Assembly: GCF_047948215.1 (NCBI RefSeq) | Contig: NC_134460.1 | Location: 125,811,324 to 125,875,323 of the forward strand | From: Lycorma delicatula | Lineage: Eukaryota; Arthropoda; Insecta; Hemiptera; Fulgoridae | Direction of reading: 5' to 3' | DNA length: 64,000 bases | The notes under the pieces: generated by a model | The model's input: only the letters and a program-made list of their open reading frames with translations | What the model was told of the DNA's origin: nothing | Databases searched by the model: none | Position numbers and translations under genes: made by a program | Shown here: piece by piece, positions 34,765 through 48,575 of the stretch | Numbering within the stretch: position 1 is the first letter of the stretch | Layout of the letters: the number at the start of each line of letters is the position of its first letter

Positions 34765-34866
34765 CATATCTTAATTTTACAATGAAAGTACTTTTGCATC
34801 CTCAGTAGATGGCTAAGTGGAATCCTGCAAAAGTTCTTTCATGATAAAATTAAGATAAGATATGGT
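34765..34866. repeat. Short inverted repeat, MITE-like
   Basis: The left arm at 34765-34802 (catatcttaattttacaatg, then aaagtacttttgcatcct) mirrors the right arm at 34823-34866 with a few mismatches and a loop of about 20 bases. Size and form fit a solo MITE core or a microRNA-like fold. Confidence 0.7.
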
Positions 34867-34869
34867 ATA

Positions 34870-37800
34870 TATTCGGTACTAAGTGATTTATATTAATAGA
34901 ATTAAAAATTTAATTTAACAGTGCAGAGGAGTAATATGATTCTTAAAAAGATTAATTATATATTGGAAACAATTAAGCTTAATATATATTTTTTTTTGTT
35001 AGGAAATATCAGTTACTGGACTGGTTTACTATTTGTTCTGTGATAATCATTTAATTTAAATATATTTACTACATGATACATCATAACTAGTTATTATTTT
35101 ATGTGTTGCAATCTTTATTATGCATATGGGTGTGGGGGTGTAGGTGTGAGAGTCTGAATTTACTTCATTATTATTTACTTTGGGTGTTGCCTTAAAATCA
35201 TTTTTCTTCATGTTGTCATGTTTTGGTTGTTTAATTATAACAGATGGAATTATCAGTGCAGTCATTTATAATAATATATAAAACCTCATTAATGAAACTA
35301 AAATAATAGGAAAGTCTCTCTAGGATATCTGATCCTGCTTTATTTAGTTAATTATTTGTTGGTGCATCACTTAGTTGTGAAGTGAATTTGTTTAACTACA
35401 AATTTACCTCAAGTAAAATGCAAATACTCAAACATATACTCGCAAATGTATTTATCTATTTTCACAACTTGCAAGTGAATTCAATGCCCTTTTGCTAAAT
35501 TCATAATTAAGTCTCAGAACATATTCAGCCAGCAAGTACGTTAATTGAAAATCCAGTGTGGAAGTAAAAATTAGTTAAAAACAAAAATCTATGAATAAAG
35601 AAAGTAAATTTAGACTGCTAAGGGCATTGTCATATTTGAAATTTTGTTGGTTTTTTATAAATTATTTTTTTTTTTTTTATTTATTTCAGTCAGTTTATTT
35701 GCTCTTATAATGTATTAACATTAATGTATTAAGACTGATTAGTATAATTAACTGTTTAGGAAGACTGTAACACAGAATAATTAAGTGATAATATTTTGTC
35801 ATTGAGGGAAACAAGTTTGTATAATTTTCTCTATAAGATTGTTTCTAGTGTAAGAAACAACTGGGACACAATGTATATGAAAAATATTTTAAATTGTAGT
35901 CTAGGAGATTAAAGCAAATGTCTCAATTTTGTTCAAGATACACATTAAAGTATTCTTAAATAACTGGAAAAGAAAATAAATACAGATATGATTAGATATT
36001 GACCAATATTATTAGTGCACTCTGCTTTCTGCTGGTCATCAAATCCTTCTTGTAAATGATCATCTATTGTGACGTTTTCTTTGTGGTTAGAAGAATGTCA
36101 GAATAATGTGAAGAATGGAGATTTAGATTAATTGTGATGAAATAGAGTACTGGCACTGCGGCGGCGGGGGGGGGGGGGTAAAGTGGAGGGCTTTAGAAAA
36201 TCATATCTGATGTATAATATTTGGGATATCTATTTACTTAAGATGGATTAGGTAAAAGGTAACACTCATCATGAAATGATTGAGGGCACAGCAGCCCTAC
36301 TCCTTTTTTTGGTCTTACAAAATTTAAGTAACGTTAAAGTGACAATTTATAAAATTACTATGGAATCAAGAACTATATATAAAGCTTAAATGCTGACAGA
36401 TAAGTGGAAGGAATAAGGTAAGGATGCTTGGTTTAGATATCAATTTTTTGAGGTGATCCTAAGGAATTTTTAGGCAGGCAAAACAGTAAATCTGAATGTT
36501 TGGACACAAATGTACAATGAAAACAGAGAAATGATAATGAGTAGCTAAAATGTGTAATTTTATTTGGTATAGATATATCCAAGAAATAGGTTATAACAAG
36601 TTACCAGAGAAGATACCTTGATTTCAATCAGTGGGTAGAAGGAAAAGATGACCATGATTGATAAGGAAGAAAGAATTTATCAAAAATAGCTATGTTCATT
36701 TAAATGTATACTCTTTTATTTCATAAAAGTTGGATATCATTAATTAATTTTTAAGCAACCCCTCATTAAATAAAAATGATTTTCAGTACTGTTAATATGA
36801 CACTTATCATATTATTTTTACTTCAGTTTATGAATCTAAAAAAAAAAATGTAATATTAATTTTAATGACAGAAAATTAATGAAAACCAAAATTAAGATGA
36901 ATGATTTTAATAGAAAATGATGTGATCATTTTTAGTAAAAAAGGTATAAGCTTTAAAAATATTAAATTTAATAATATTATCAGTTTTCTTTTTTTTGTTT
37001 TCTCAAGTCCCTTAATACCCTTAACAGTTTTTTCTGTATTATTATATTTAACCCCTTCCAACTGCTTTTGTTATATTATGATGTTACAAATTTTAGTTTT
37101 TCTGCACATACTTATGCGCAGATATATTCTATCTTGATAATATCAACACTTTTTAAAATGTTTTAGTTTACATATCTTTCAATTTAACTGCTATTAATTA
37201 TTTCATTATTTAATGAACTGTGTTGTTTATGATAAATAGATGCTGCTGTTTTTTTTGAGGTTAAATTTTGTTAAGTTGTTATAATATTTTACAATTTTTA
37301 TTACAAGCAAGGATTCATTATAAAAATAAATTTTATAAAATGAAATTAAAAATGCTGTAATTATAGAATAGGTTTAACTATAAATATTTCAATATTACTT
37401 GCATAAATTCAATATTAAAATTTTTATTTCAGGCAAAAATGTAGAAGATGCATCTATTTTACTATAAGAAATAAAAACAACAGAGTTACTTCATTTTAAC
37501 AAAAAAAAAGTGTTAGTTTTACTGTGTAAAAGGTAATTTATGACTTCTTAGTTAAAATCAGCACTGTAGCAAACCTTTTTAGCACAAATGTCAACATCTA
37601 TCAATAGTACAATGACAACTTAAAACCGTACACAAAAATGACTGGACTTTTTGTTTATGTGCTTTAAGGCTAGATACACAGAACTATTACCTGGTTGCTC
37701 CTAGGTCTACTACAAACATATTAGGAGATTCAACAGAAATTTTTCAATTTAACTACTGCTGGATTCAAGTGATTAACAATGAAGCAGATTTTGAAAGATA

Positions 37801-39365
37801 TTCTAAAGTAAAAGTTTATAAAAATGTTAAGCACTAGGAGAAGAAAGTAATGAATGCTGAATAAAACTTATTCAACATTATTGTGTATGCTGAATAAAAT
37901 GGGGTGAATTATAATTTGGAGGAGTTGGGTATCATAGTGGGGACGAGAATAGAATGATTGTTTGCCAAAAGCAGATTTTATAATTTTTAATTATAGTTTA
38001 ACTCACTGAGAGATTACACTTAAACCACCTTGTCTAAATGTAAAAAAATTCTTCATTACTGCTTTGTGTAGAAAAAGTGACAAAATATTCTAGTCTATAA
38101 ATTATTAATTACAACATTTTAGTGGCACCATACAAAATTTACTGATCATTCATAACACTTTCAGTACCATTCTTAGAAAAAAAATTACATTTTTTTTTAT
38201 AAAGGAATTATGAAAACATATATTACAAAAAATATTTACTCTAAATAGTTAATTTTGTTATTAAAATATATAACACTTAATATCTAATTTGATGTTCTAT
38301 TTATTGATTAAAAAATAAATAATTTTTAATTAAAAATGGATATTTTGTCTTTATACAAAATATAAACATGTATGAAAAACAAAAATAAATAATGGCATAA
38401 AAACTGATGTATTGTGATAATACAAAATCTAATCTAATGTTCTGATTGTATCAACAATTCATAATAATTTTTTTCTCTTGTTTTTATTTAACATACTAGA
38501 TTTTGGGTAATTCTTAGAAGGCAAAGTAAAATTACAATGTACAAATTTTTAAAACTTCATTACATAAATCTGTCCTCAGTCAACAGCAACAAGTTTTTTT
38601 TAAAAAAAAAGAAAAAGGATTCTAAAGATTTTTTCAGTTATTGAATTATGATATAAAAGGAATCTAGACGTAGTACAACACTGCTTACCCAAATTTAATA
38701 GAATCAAATTGAACAATTTGAAATTTTTAATAATATTTTTATTTTTGCTTATTAGATTCCAAATAGTGTAACAGCAATACCTTTCTTTTATTGAATTTTC
38801 AGAAGACCAGAATTATTGGAGTCCAGAGTGATGACTTGGCAATTACTGTTGTCTTAAAGTTTTTGCCATATGTTAAAAAAATAAATATCAACCTATGAAT
38901 TTCATATGTAAGATTAGAATTTGTTTGATAAGAGCCTCATTTCATTATCTTGCAATGGTAACATCCTAATGTCATAATAGTGCCCCTTAATGTTTTTATG
39001 AAATGTTTCGAGCATTTTTACTGTGATAATAAAATAATGAGTTTTTACAACAATAAATGGAAAGTTTGCAACAGTACTAATCTTACACTCTCAAAAGTTG
39101 AGAAGATACCCTTTTGATATTTGTATCACACTGCACATATTTGTGCTTGCATTTAGATTTCAGAAAATTATTAGATCTCTGAAAAAATAGAACCAATGAA
39201 AAATGTTTAATCTATTGAACATTCTGGAACAAATGCTCTAATACTTCCATTCCATATGAACTAGTAAATAGGCTTTTCTCTGTGGTAAGATTCCAGTAAT
39301 ATTGTTATCTACCTATTGAAATACTATTAAATACTATACTGTTGCCTTCAATTTCAGAATCAACA
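34870..39365. other. AT-rich stretch without genes
   Basis: Apart from the G-run at 36158 I see only short low-complexity frames, homopolymer runs and no domain signature. The 36250-36700 part has slightly higher GC and purine content but no readable protein. Confidence 0.4.
36158..36178. repeat. GCG units followed by a G13 run
   Basis: gcggcggcg leads into thirteen consecutive G (36166-36178). Such a run is rare in this AT-rich window and could form a G-quadruplex on the + strand. Confidence 0.85.
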
Positions 39366-39369
39366 AATT

Positions 39370-39475
39370 TTTTTTATTAACATAAGCTCGAAACTTTAGA
39401 GTGAGAATATGGTGAGCAAATTTTGTTGCATATGAAAAATATTAAACTAGACAAGGGTTTAAATTCAGATAGAGT
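39370..39475 (-). mobile_element. SINE family 1 relic
   Basis: On - it keeps the box B-like gaatttaaacccttg and the family body with atatttttcatatgc. The tRNA head is lost. Confidence 0.5.
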
Positions 39476-40939
39476 CAATAGTTTTATTTTTCCACTTATT
39501 ATTAATCTTAAAATATATCTAACTGACTAAGAACTATTAAAAAAGTTTGTGTTCTAAATATTTAAAAAGTGCCTTCCCACAGAAATTATTTTTGTGCATT
39601 AATTCAGTTAAACAGTTTGTACTACATATTTAGCAGCTTAAATATAGTAGTATGATATATTATTATACAATAATAATAATAATATACAGTATATATATAA
39701 TATAACAATATATTATTTATAATACTCATATAATAAACGAATAATAATATATTATTATATAATAGTATGTAATACCATTTATGTGTAAAGATATTCAACT
39801 AAAGTTTTATTTTTTCAAAGGATATAAGAATATCTGTAGTTACTCTTATTAATGGCAAAATAAGTTGCTAAAAAGTAAGTTAATTACCCAGTAAAACATA
39901 TGCTAAGTTTAAACAATATTTAATGAATTTTGTTGCTATTAACTGAAGAAATTATACATTAAAGACAAATAACACCACAAATGTTTAAATTATTTAAATC
40001 AAAATGAAGTTACATCAGATCTGAAAAATAATAAAAAAACAAACTTATTGCTATTGCTCCTGAATTTATTATTTTTTTATTATCACATTCATTCAATTAT
40101 TTTTCAAATAATTTCAATCTAACAACTTATTCTTAAACATAATCAAAGGCCAGTCAACAGTACAATAAATAGATATTTATTTTATCACATCCTAATATGT
40201 GCCATTTTAATTCTTAGCTAGCAGTTGGGATGACTCTTCCAGCATTTTCCTAAACACTGCTATTGCTTTAAAAATGTTTCCTACAGTTGGTTATTTCAAA
40301 TGAATTTAACTAAAATTTTATGAATCTTTGTGTAATGTTCATTTCAATAATTCAAAAATCTTTCTACATACAGCTGCTGGAATCAATATTGTTAACTACT
40401 AGCTAAGAAGACGATAATCACGGATTTCTTGAATATCATTTATCCAAATCTTTTTTTATACAGCACTCTTCAGATAATTAAACAATTTTAATCATTTTCA
40501 AATTTGTATGTCTTATTTCATATATCTAAACTTTTGATATCTCATTTTATTTATCTTTCCTTATCTTATTTATCTTCTTCCATTTATAAATGCCATGGGA
40601 ATAAGGTCAGCTATCAACCTGGTTCCCCTCAGGTTTTCATACTAGCACCTTCTGGTACCCACTACCACCCACTTCATTAAGCTCAGTAGGATAACTTCCC
40701 TTTTATCATGCCTGTGAAACTATTCCAGGGCTCTGTTTTCTATCAGGGAGTTCAACAAAAATGCAAACTATCAGCTGAAATGGGTACTGGCTAAATCCTA
40801 CAGTAACCAGTGTGACATATATTTGATTAGAAGCCTTCGTAGGTCTTTTCTGTTTTTCTCCCATGATTTTTTTTTTATGTTCCATATTAAGTATTATATT
40901 TTTTATTTTTATTGTTATACTATTAATATTTATAATTAT

Positions 40940-41007
40940 AATCTAACCAAACTTAATCTATGCTTGCTAACCTTGACTAGTGAGCATAGGTTAAGTTTGA
41001 TAAGATT
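40940..41007. repeat. 26-bp inverted repeat
   Basis: aatctaaccaaacttaatct and six more bases (40940-40965) mirror 40982-41007 with two mismatches and a 16-base loop. The same ctaaccaaac word appears near 3275. Confidence 0.75.
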
Positions 41008-41689
41008 AAGTTATAATTTCTCTACAAATACCTCCAAGTACTACTGATTTGGAAGAAAAACATTCAAAAAAGTGGCTGTTGGACTCAGATTCTGAAAAAG
41101 TACCACAGGATACTGCATAAACTCTAGAATAAAATTGTTTTGTTAAAAACTTATTACATCTAATACATTTAATTTTTAATGTGAATATGTAGGTTAGTTA
41201 CAAAAAAATAACAATTATTATTTTCATAATGAGTTTAAATAGTTATTCTTAAAAAAAAAACCATTGTGGTGGAGGAACCAAAAAGACCTGCCATCCTTCC
41301 AGGATAACAAGTAGTTTGATAACCAGTAGTGAGTACACTTTTGGAATTACCTTGGGACAGTATGAAGCACTTGTCTCCTCTTCATGTTATTCTAGTAAAA
41401 CTGTAATTTTTATGCTGAAGAGAGTAACAAAGAAAATCTCAATTATTAGCAACTGAAAATTATTCAACTTTTGACACTGGAAGCAAGAAAATAACAAAAC
41501 TAACTCAAAAAAGATAATTTAGAGTAATTAACCTATTAATATAATAAAAATATTATGTAGCAATAAATAAAAAGGAACATTAATTAGTTTTATAATTTTC
41601 TCTAAAATTAATGCTTCTCTGCTTGGCTATACTGTTAAAAAATGTTCTCATTATTTTTTTAGCAAGTAAATAATATATTCAATGGAATC

Positions 41690-41792
41690 TCAGACCTTCG
41701 CTACCTCAGATAGCCTTTTTAATCCCTTTTCAACTAAATTCATGTTACCGGCTATTTCTACGAAAGTTAGCTTTTTACTGGATCTTTTACTT
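41690..41792 (-). other. Candidate terminal exon, unrecognised
   Basis: On - a pyrimidine-rich acceptor (gtctttttcag) is followed by 33 sense codons and TGA at 41692-41690. The translation starts SKRSSKKLTFVEIAGNMNL and ends LSEVAKV. Composition and codon content look protein-like and differ from the flanks. No upstream partner exon was found on -. It may be the end of a host gene or of a transposase. Confidence 0.25.
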
Positions 41793-41999
41793 CTGAAAAA
41801 GACATAATGAATAGAAAATTAACTGAAATCAAAGCAATGCTAAAATAGATCATACAGTATTTAATACAGCATAAAGTGAAATACTCTTGAGGCAATTAAT
41901 GTAACAAATTTAAATAAGTTGGTTACTTCTTATTCAAAGTAAATGAATTTGAATAAATTTTGGCTAACAGAATTGAGATAATAAATTTAAAATCAACAT

Positions 42000-44900
42000 A
42001 ATAAAGGAGCTAAAAGGAGCATATAAGCTATTTGGGAACATATCATGTATGCTACCCTTTGGAATTACTATCCTTTGACAAAAATCTTACAGTACAATAA
42101 CAATAAAAAATTAATTATTGGGAATTTTAATTACTGTATTTGAATTAATGAAGCTAATATTATGTTTGTAAAATTAGTATTATTTTTTTTTTTGTAATTA
42201 TATATAGTACTATAAAGAATATATTTTTTTGGATAAACTGGTTTGAATTCTAAAAAGAATACTTTACATCTTTACATTTACATCATCCTTGATTTAAAAT
42301 TTTTACTGGTTAAACTAGTTAAAAAATAAATATGTCAAACCATTATCAGAAAGACACTAACAAGTCATTCTTTCATTGTCAAACATTTCTGGATCATAAA
42401 TGAGGCTATACAATAGTTTGGATAAATGATGATCCTTACAAATCATTTTATTATTTGACCTGAAGGGATTTTAAGGAAAGATGTCAGTTATACTTGGAAA
42501 TACTTGTTCTATTGCTTTCTCTTCACACCACGAGTGAGTAAACCAACATTTTTAATTTTCTACTAATCTACTTCCATAGACATTAACTTAGTTATTCAAT
42601 TTACTTATTTGAATGATTGAATAGTGCCTTTAATTCAACTTATTGGTTAAACACAGAAATTTATTAAAATTAAATTAGTTAGTAGAAATTAATGAACATA
42701 AATAAAAATTTACAAAATTAAATCCTTAAAAACTCTCTCTTTCTACTGTTTTTAACATATTTGTGAAAATTATAATTCTGCATAACCATATTTTTATATG
42801 CTATACAATAACAGATTAGTATGACTCAATGGGCAAAATTTGTTTACATTTTAGATGTATTAATTTGTTTAAATGAATATAACTTTCAAGGCATAGATGA
42901 ACTTTAATAAAGATAATATTTTAATTTGTTAGTTTTTATGAGTTTGAAGCTGTGCAAAGGGATATGGAATGATTATATCACTGATTAAGAGAATCCCAAA
43001 CCTGACTAGGATTTTCTGAGGGAAAGATGATTGAGATGTAATTCAGCCATGGCAGTTGAGATTATTAATTAAACCACCTATATCACATAATCTGTACTAA
43101 AATTAAAGTACATAAATCAATTTAAAAATGGAAATGAGAAACTGCATATAAAAATATATACTGAAAGTAAATAAGGTGAAGGAAGCATTCAATCATCAAG
43201 GCTGAATAAGCATACTTGTTTTGACATTCCACCCACATTGAAAAAAAAAAACAGCAATAAGAAGAGTATTTACAGATAAAACTAAAACTTTCCTTTGTAA
43301 CTCCTTTTACCTATTATTTTATTTAATTATAATTGTGCATCTACAAATTTGTACAAAAATACAAATTCTGAACTCTCTTCTTTATTAAATACATATACAA
43401 TAAAATTCTTTCCTTTAAACATTTTTTTGTTAACACATCACATCAATACAATATCAGTTAACTAACAATCTTCCCTCTGTAGTTAGTAATTGATTACTAA
43501 TTTACAGAAAATTATAATTAAAATAGGATATACTTTTTTTATTATCAATAAATTATACAAAATTATGACTACATTATTTAAAAATAACATTCTATTATAA
43601 TATATATTATTTTATAAATATATCAGCAACATTATATTTTAAAATACTGTTCTAAACTAATAAGGCTTAAAAATAATTTTGATAAATTTATATCACAACA
43701 GTACCAGCACTATAAGAATATTGTTTAAAAAAAAAAAAAGAATAATAATACAAAGTTACTTTGTATACAACATATTTTACTTATAAAAAAATATTATAAT
43801 TAAGCAAAATATCTAAGCATTTATAAATTAACATTCACAGGCATATATAAATATAAAATATGTTTTAAAAATATTATTTTTCATGAGTACATATGTAGAT
43901 TTTAAGTGAGACTAAATAACATGGAATTTGATATGATAATATTTTTATGTATATCTGGAAGTCAAGTCTCAGATGTTTGAAAATTATTCAACAATTCGTA
44001 AAATAATTATTTAATGACCAATAATTTATAAGTTTTAATTAAATGTAAATTATTTTCACTTTGTGGTACCACTACTGATTAACTTTAAAAATGTAGAATT
44101 GAAAATAACAATTCTTTTTTCGTTCATATTTAAAGTTTTATAGTTTTAACCTTCTACTTCTTTTAACCTTCATCATCATATGCAATTTTTTTTAAACATC
44201 TTAAAAATAATTAAATAAAACAAAATTAAAAAAAAAAAAACAGTAGAAAACATAAAATTATATCCATCTCATTATGCTTATCTTTATCTAACAATTCAAA
44301 TGACAAAATTAATTCAATCAACAGATTTACTTTTTTTTTTGTAAATCCTAATGAATTTTTCATAAAGTATTTTTAGCACCTAAAGGAATTAATTTACTAA
44401 TAATATATTATGAATAATTTATCTACAATAAATAAATTATTACAGTAATTAAAACTACATTTTAATTAATTCTTAATTAGTATTCGTATTATTTTCAATG
44501 GTTACTAAATTTTGACATGACCTAGTGCCTGCCTAGGTTAAAGTAAAATGGAAATTTTTTTGGTGAAAAAATATTATTTATATTTACTTAAATAAATCGA
44601 CACATAATCATATAAATTTGAATAAGGAAAAAATACTACTGATCTCTTAATATTATTACCAGGTTTCTGACTGATGTGTAAATTCAATAATGACACAGAG
44701 ATATAAAATTATTAAACATTACAAAGAAAAATAATTGTTAATCAGAAATTATTTTATTTCAACTATTTATCATTAAAGAAAATTTTATTAAAATAAAAAA
44801 CTTGACCAACACACTTTAAAAGCCATTACTTGAGGTAATATATTTGGTAAATGTGCATGAATTTGGTCATTAAAGTTACTAATTAAGAAATTATCAGTCA

Positions 44901-46790
44901 TGAATGGTAAAAGTGGTGGTGGAAAGTTTCGCTGTGGAGGGCTCGTGCAACTATATTTTCAATTAATTTTTCATTTAAAAAATAGATCATAGATAAATAA
45001 TAAGTTATATAAATCAGGAATTTCACTGTAAATTAATAAAATAGCAGCATTTGCATAAATAAAATCTATGAACTCAGAATATTTACTAATATAAATGTAA
45101 TGATGTTCATGGTTAAGTTGCTAAGGAGATGGAAAAGGATAAGTATTCTTTTGCCATGGTAATAGTTTATATGTTATGCCCTTTTCCTGCTGTAACCCAT
45201 AACAGCTTTCCATAGAGATATATATGTAATTGATATCCTCTCATATATATATAAAATTTACTAAAAATTTTAATTCATTCAGATGAAACAGTGGGCTAAA
45301 TTTAAACATAATTTCTTTGTTCATTTTATTAACTGGAATAAATTTTTTTTGATTTATAAAAAATAAAGTCCAATAGTCGATGGTAATAAAATCATGAAAA
45401 AAATTCATAAATTGTTTTTTTCCAATGTCTAGTGGTACCAACAACATTTAAATTATTTTTTCTTTCATTGCTATGAGAGGTCTTCACTGCCACCACCACC
45501 AACACCACGGAATATTAAAGCAAAATCTAATTCACACTTAACTGTAAAACTAAACTAAACTGTTACAATGTATTTTAAACATCAGTGCCACTGATGAAAT
45601 GGATGAAATCCATTAATTTATGATAATTATTTATGTTTTATAATAATATAAAATTTATTAATTTCTAATCTATTTTTTTATATATATAAAAAATTATAAA
45701 AGATCTCAATAAATGCTATGTGTATAATAATAATACCTTACAATGATTAATAAATTTTTCACAGTGGTGTAGCAGTTATTTATTTTAACTATGAATTTCA
45801 TATAGAGTTTTAAAAATATTAAATTAGAATTATCTTTTTAACAAAATAATTTAGTTTCACTCATATTTTAAGCGAATGTAAATGTACATGTAAGGTTTGT
45901 AAATGTAAATTTGTTTTTAATTATCAGTATTTTATAAATAAATAAAAAATATTTAAGCTTATTTTTTTCACAAAATAGTTTTTAAAATATAAATTTAATA
46001 ACTCCATTGAAGAATATATTTGCACATTTACAATATAACAGATATTAAAGCAATATACAGTTTTATTTAATTATATTAAAACGTCTCATTTATAATTAAG
46101 AATTTATAACATTACTGGATTACATATTGTATTTAGTATCAAATAGTCAAAATTTGGCAACTTCTAAATATTATACCAATCTTTGACAAATAGTAAAGAG
46201 AAAAATCTGTGAAAATGAAATCTGAACACTAAGAGTTTAAATTGAAACTCTGATAGCATTATATTTAATAAATTATATTTCTTACATTTTAAAACTTTAA
46301 TGTCGTTTAATTAACCAACCGGTTAGAAAAACCGTAGCAGGCAAAATTAAACAAAAAAATTTCAAAAAATATTTCATATATCTTTGTTTCATGTTAATTA
46401 TTTTTAGAAGTACAGATTATTATTTTACAATAAAATAAAAATTCACGTAAGAAATCATATAAATTATATTTTATTAATATCATTTTTAAAGCAACACCAC
46501 TGTTTTACACCAACTAACATTTAACAACAAATAAACAGTAAAGTAAAACCAATAAATACTTAATATAATATATTCAGATTGTACAATTATTTGTATTTAT
46601 ATAATTAATTAATATTTCTTTAACTAAAAATAAAATAATTATTTAGTTAAACAACAATAAAAGTTTGAGGTATTTATTACTTTTCAGAAAAATAAAAATC
46701 TAATACTAATAATAGTACTAAATGGCAGAATATATACACTGGCTTATCAGGAAGCGTAGTAAATTATTTTCATTAATAGATTATTCCTAA
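42000..46790. other. Very AT-rich stretch without genes
   Basis: No coding signature. The 42930-43050 segment has a faint resemblance to SINE family 1 on - (acctgactaggattt) but is too decayed to call. Confidence 0.4.
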
Positions 46791-46855
46791 GGTTGTAGGA
46801 GTTGTACCAAGTTCAACTCAGTATAAAATCTAACCATTGTTTTTATTGTGTGCAG

Positions 46856-47168
46856 CGGATTAGGTTCGCTTGGTCCAGTAAACACTGCAATCAATTCGGA
46901 TTATTGTATGGAATATTGCCTGGGAGACCCCAAATCAGGTGCACAACCAATGGTAATGCTCAAAACACAACTCTTTACTCCAGATGAAAACAGCACATTA
47001 TGATTTTTCACTGATAGGATTTACAATAAAGTTTACTTTTTTCCAGTAACTTCAGAGCGGCTCACGAAGAGACACAGATTTCCAAAGACGTCCTTGTTCA
47101 TCCACAGAACTGTGCAGTACGTAAAAATTTACCACAAACCATTCAGCCATACCACTACTGGAGTTAAA
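46856..47168 (+). other. Two candidate exons of an unrecognised gene
   Basis: Exon A, 46856-46952, has the acceptor ttattgtgtgcag and donor gtaatg. Exon B starts at 47047 after a strong acceptor (acttttttccag). Exon A is open in two frames. The more protein-like one reads GLGSLGPVNTAINSDYC and then YCLGDPKSGAQPM, but it meets TAA at the first codon of B. The other frame (RIRFAWSSKHCNQFG) joins B in phase and stays open to 47282. Exon B also has a frame reading NFRAAHEETQISKDVLVHPQ to a TAA at 47166. Local GC is well above the flanks. I cannot name a family, and the reading frame is unsettled. Confidence 0.35.
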
Positions 47169-47289
47169 ATCATGGTAAATGTAAACAGGCCAAGGATGAA
47201 TGAGGTAACAGAAGAAGGAAAGAAACAAGAAAGAGTGCAAAAAGCAATTAGTGATTCACAAAACCATTATGTTTTATTATGAAACATAC

Positions 47290-48460
47290 ATTATTATTCA
47301 ATAATATCAAAAGAAAACTTCATTCAACTTGTTTTAGGGATAAATTTTTGGTAAGGGGTTGCAGGCATCTTGCCTGTCAACAGACCGATTCAAAGGAGTA
47401 AATTTATCAGTCTAGTAAAATGAAAAACCTTCACTGCTACCCGATTAGCACAGAAAAGGAAAGTAAAAAAACATAGTCACCAAATCTAAGTGCTCCCTCC
47501 AAGAAGGACAATCTGGTTTTGATCTTCTAAAGTACATGGTATTATGAAAACAGGTCAGCACAACAAATAAAAGTTTTATTCTGCTCTTCTCTAAACCAGC
47601 ATATATACTAAAAAATATAAATATATCTTAAGAAGGTAAAAAGTCACACAGATTATAAAATTAAAAATTAACTCATATTAAAGATGAACAACTGATTAAA
47701 TGTCTAATTACGTATACTTTACAGTTTTTAGTTATTTTTTTCATGAAAGTGATTTTCATGTGGTGATTACAGTGTAATAATTACTTTATAAAAAAATTAA
47801 ACATATGATATTAAATAAAATTAATAAATGTTAGTGTAAATAAGATGAAACTTAACAAATGTGTTTTAGAACTTCAAACAGTAATAGATATATTTTGCAA
47901 AAAAAAAACTAAAAAAAAAAGATTGTCATCCTTTGAAATTGTTATATTTATCCAATAAACGTGCAACACAATTTTTTCTTATTAAATATAAGCTATTTTT
48001 CTGCTGATTCACAGTATTAAATTTCTTGAACTACTATAAATGTATTCATTTGAAAAAAGGATAATTATCAAAAATAAAAGCCCTGTTTTGTTCTACTGAC
48101 AACTTGTAAACTTAGCAAGTAATGGCTATCCATATTACAATAATCAATAAATTCAAATTTTGGCAAAGTGAAACTTTTGTTTTAAAACAATCAGTACAAT
48201 AATTTTTCCTTTAAAGAAATATTTTCTGTAAATATGAAATACCATACATCAGCAATATAATATTACATAAATTTGCACCTTCTTGATATTAATATGCTTA
48301 ATTTCACGTAAACACAAAATTATATTGTTGCAAACTGATGGTATAACTTTTTTCTCCAATTTTTTCTTTCAGTAATATATTTATTAATGTTTAGTTAAAA
48401 TAAGCAATTAAATTAAGCATTTTCTTAATAATTTTTATTTATCTCTCTTTGGTAACTGTT
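47290..48460. other. Stretch without a gene; possible 3' untranslated sequence at its start
   Basis: 47330-47570 keeps the higher GC of the preceding exons and ends with aataaaagttttatt (47566-47580), a palindrome that offers a poly(A) hexamer on both strands. After that it is AT-rich and featureless. Confidence 0.35.
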
Positions 48461-48464
48461 TAAG

Positions 48465-48575
48465 CTTATACCCGATTAGATCTACACTATCTTTTTTAAT
48501 AGTAAAAAATGAATTTTCTAGCATATGAAAAAAATCAGAATTTGAACACAAAACATTCTGGTTAAAAGGCACAAC
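48465..48575 (-). mobile_element. SINE family 1 relic
   Basis: The family body with agcatatgaaa followed by tcagaatttgaacac (box B in reverse) and ctggttaaaaggc is recognisable on -. The box A end is lost. Confidence 0.45.

Noticed and set aside
42930..43055. Further SINE family 1 copy
   Set aside because: Only a few words match and neither pol III box is convincing.
45241..45447. 68-codon - frame
   Set aside because: Phe/Asn/Lys-rich, in AT-rich desert; composition effect.
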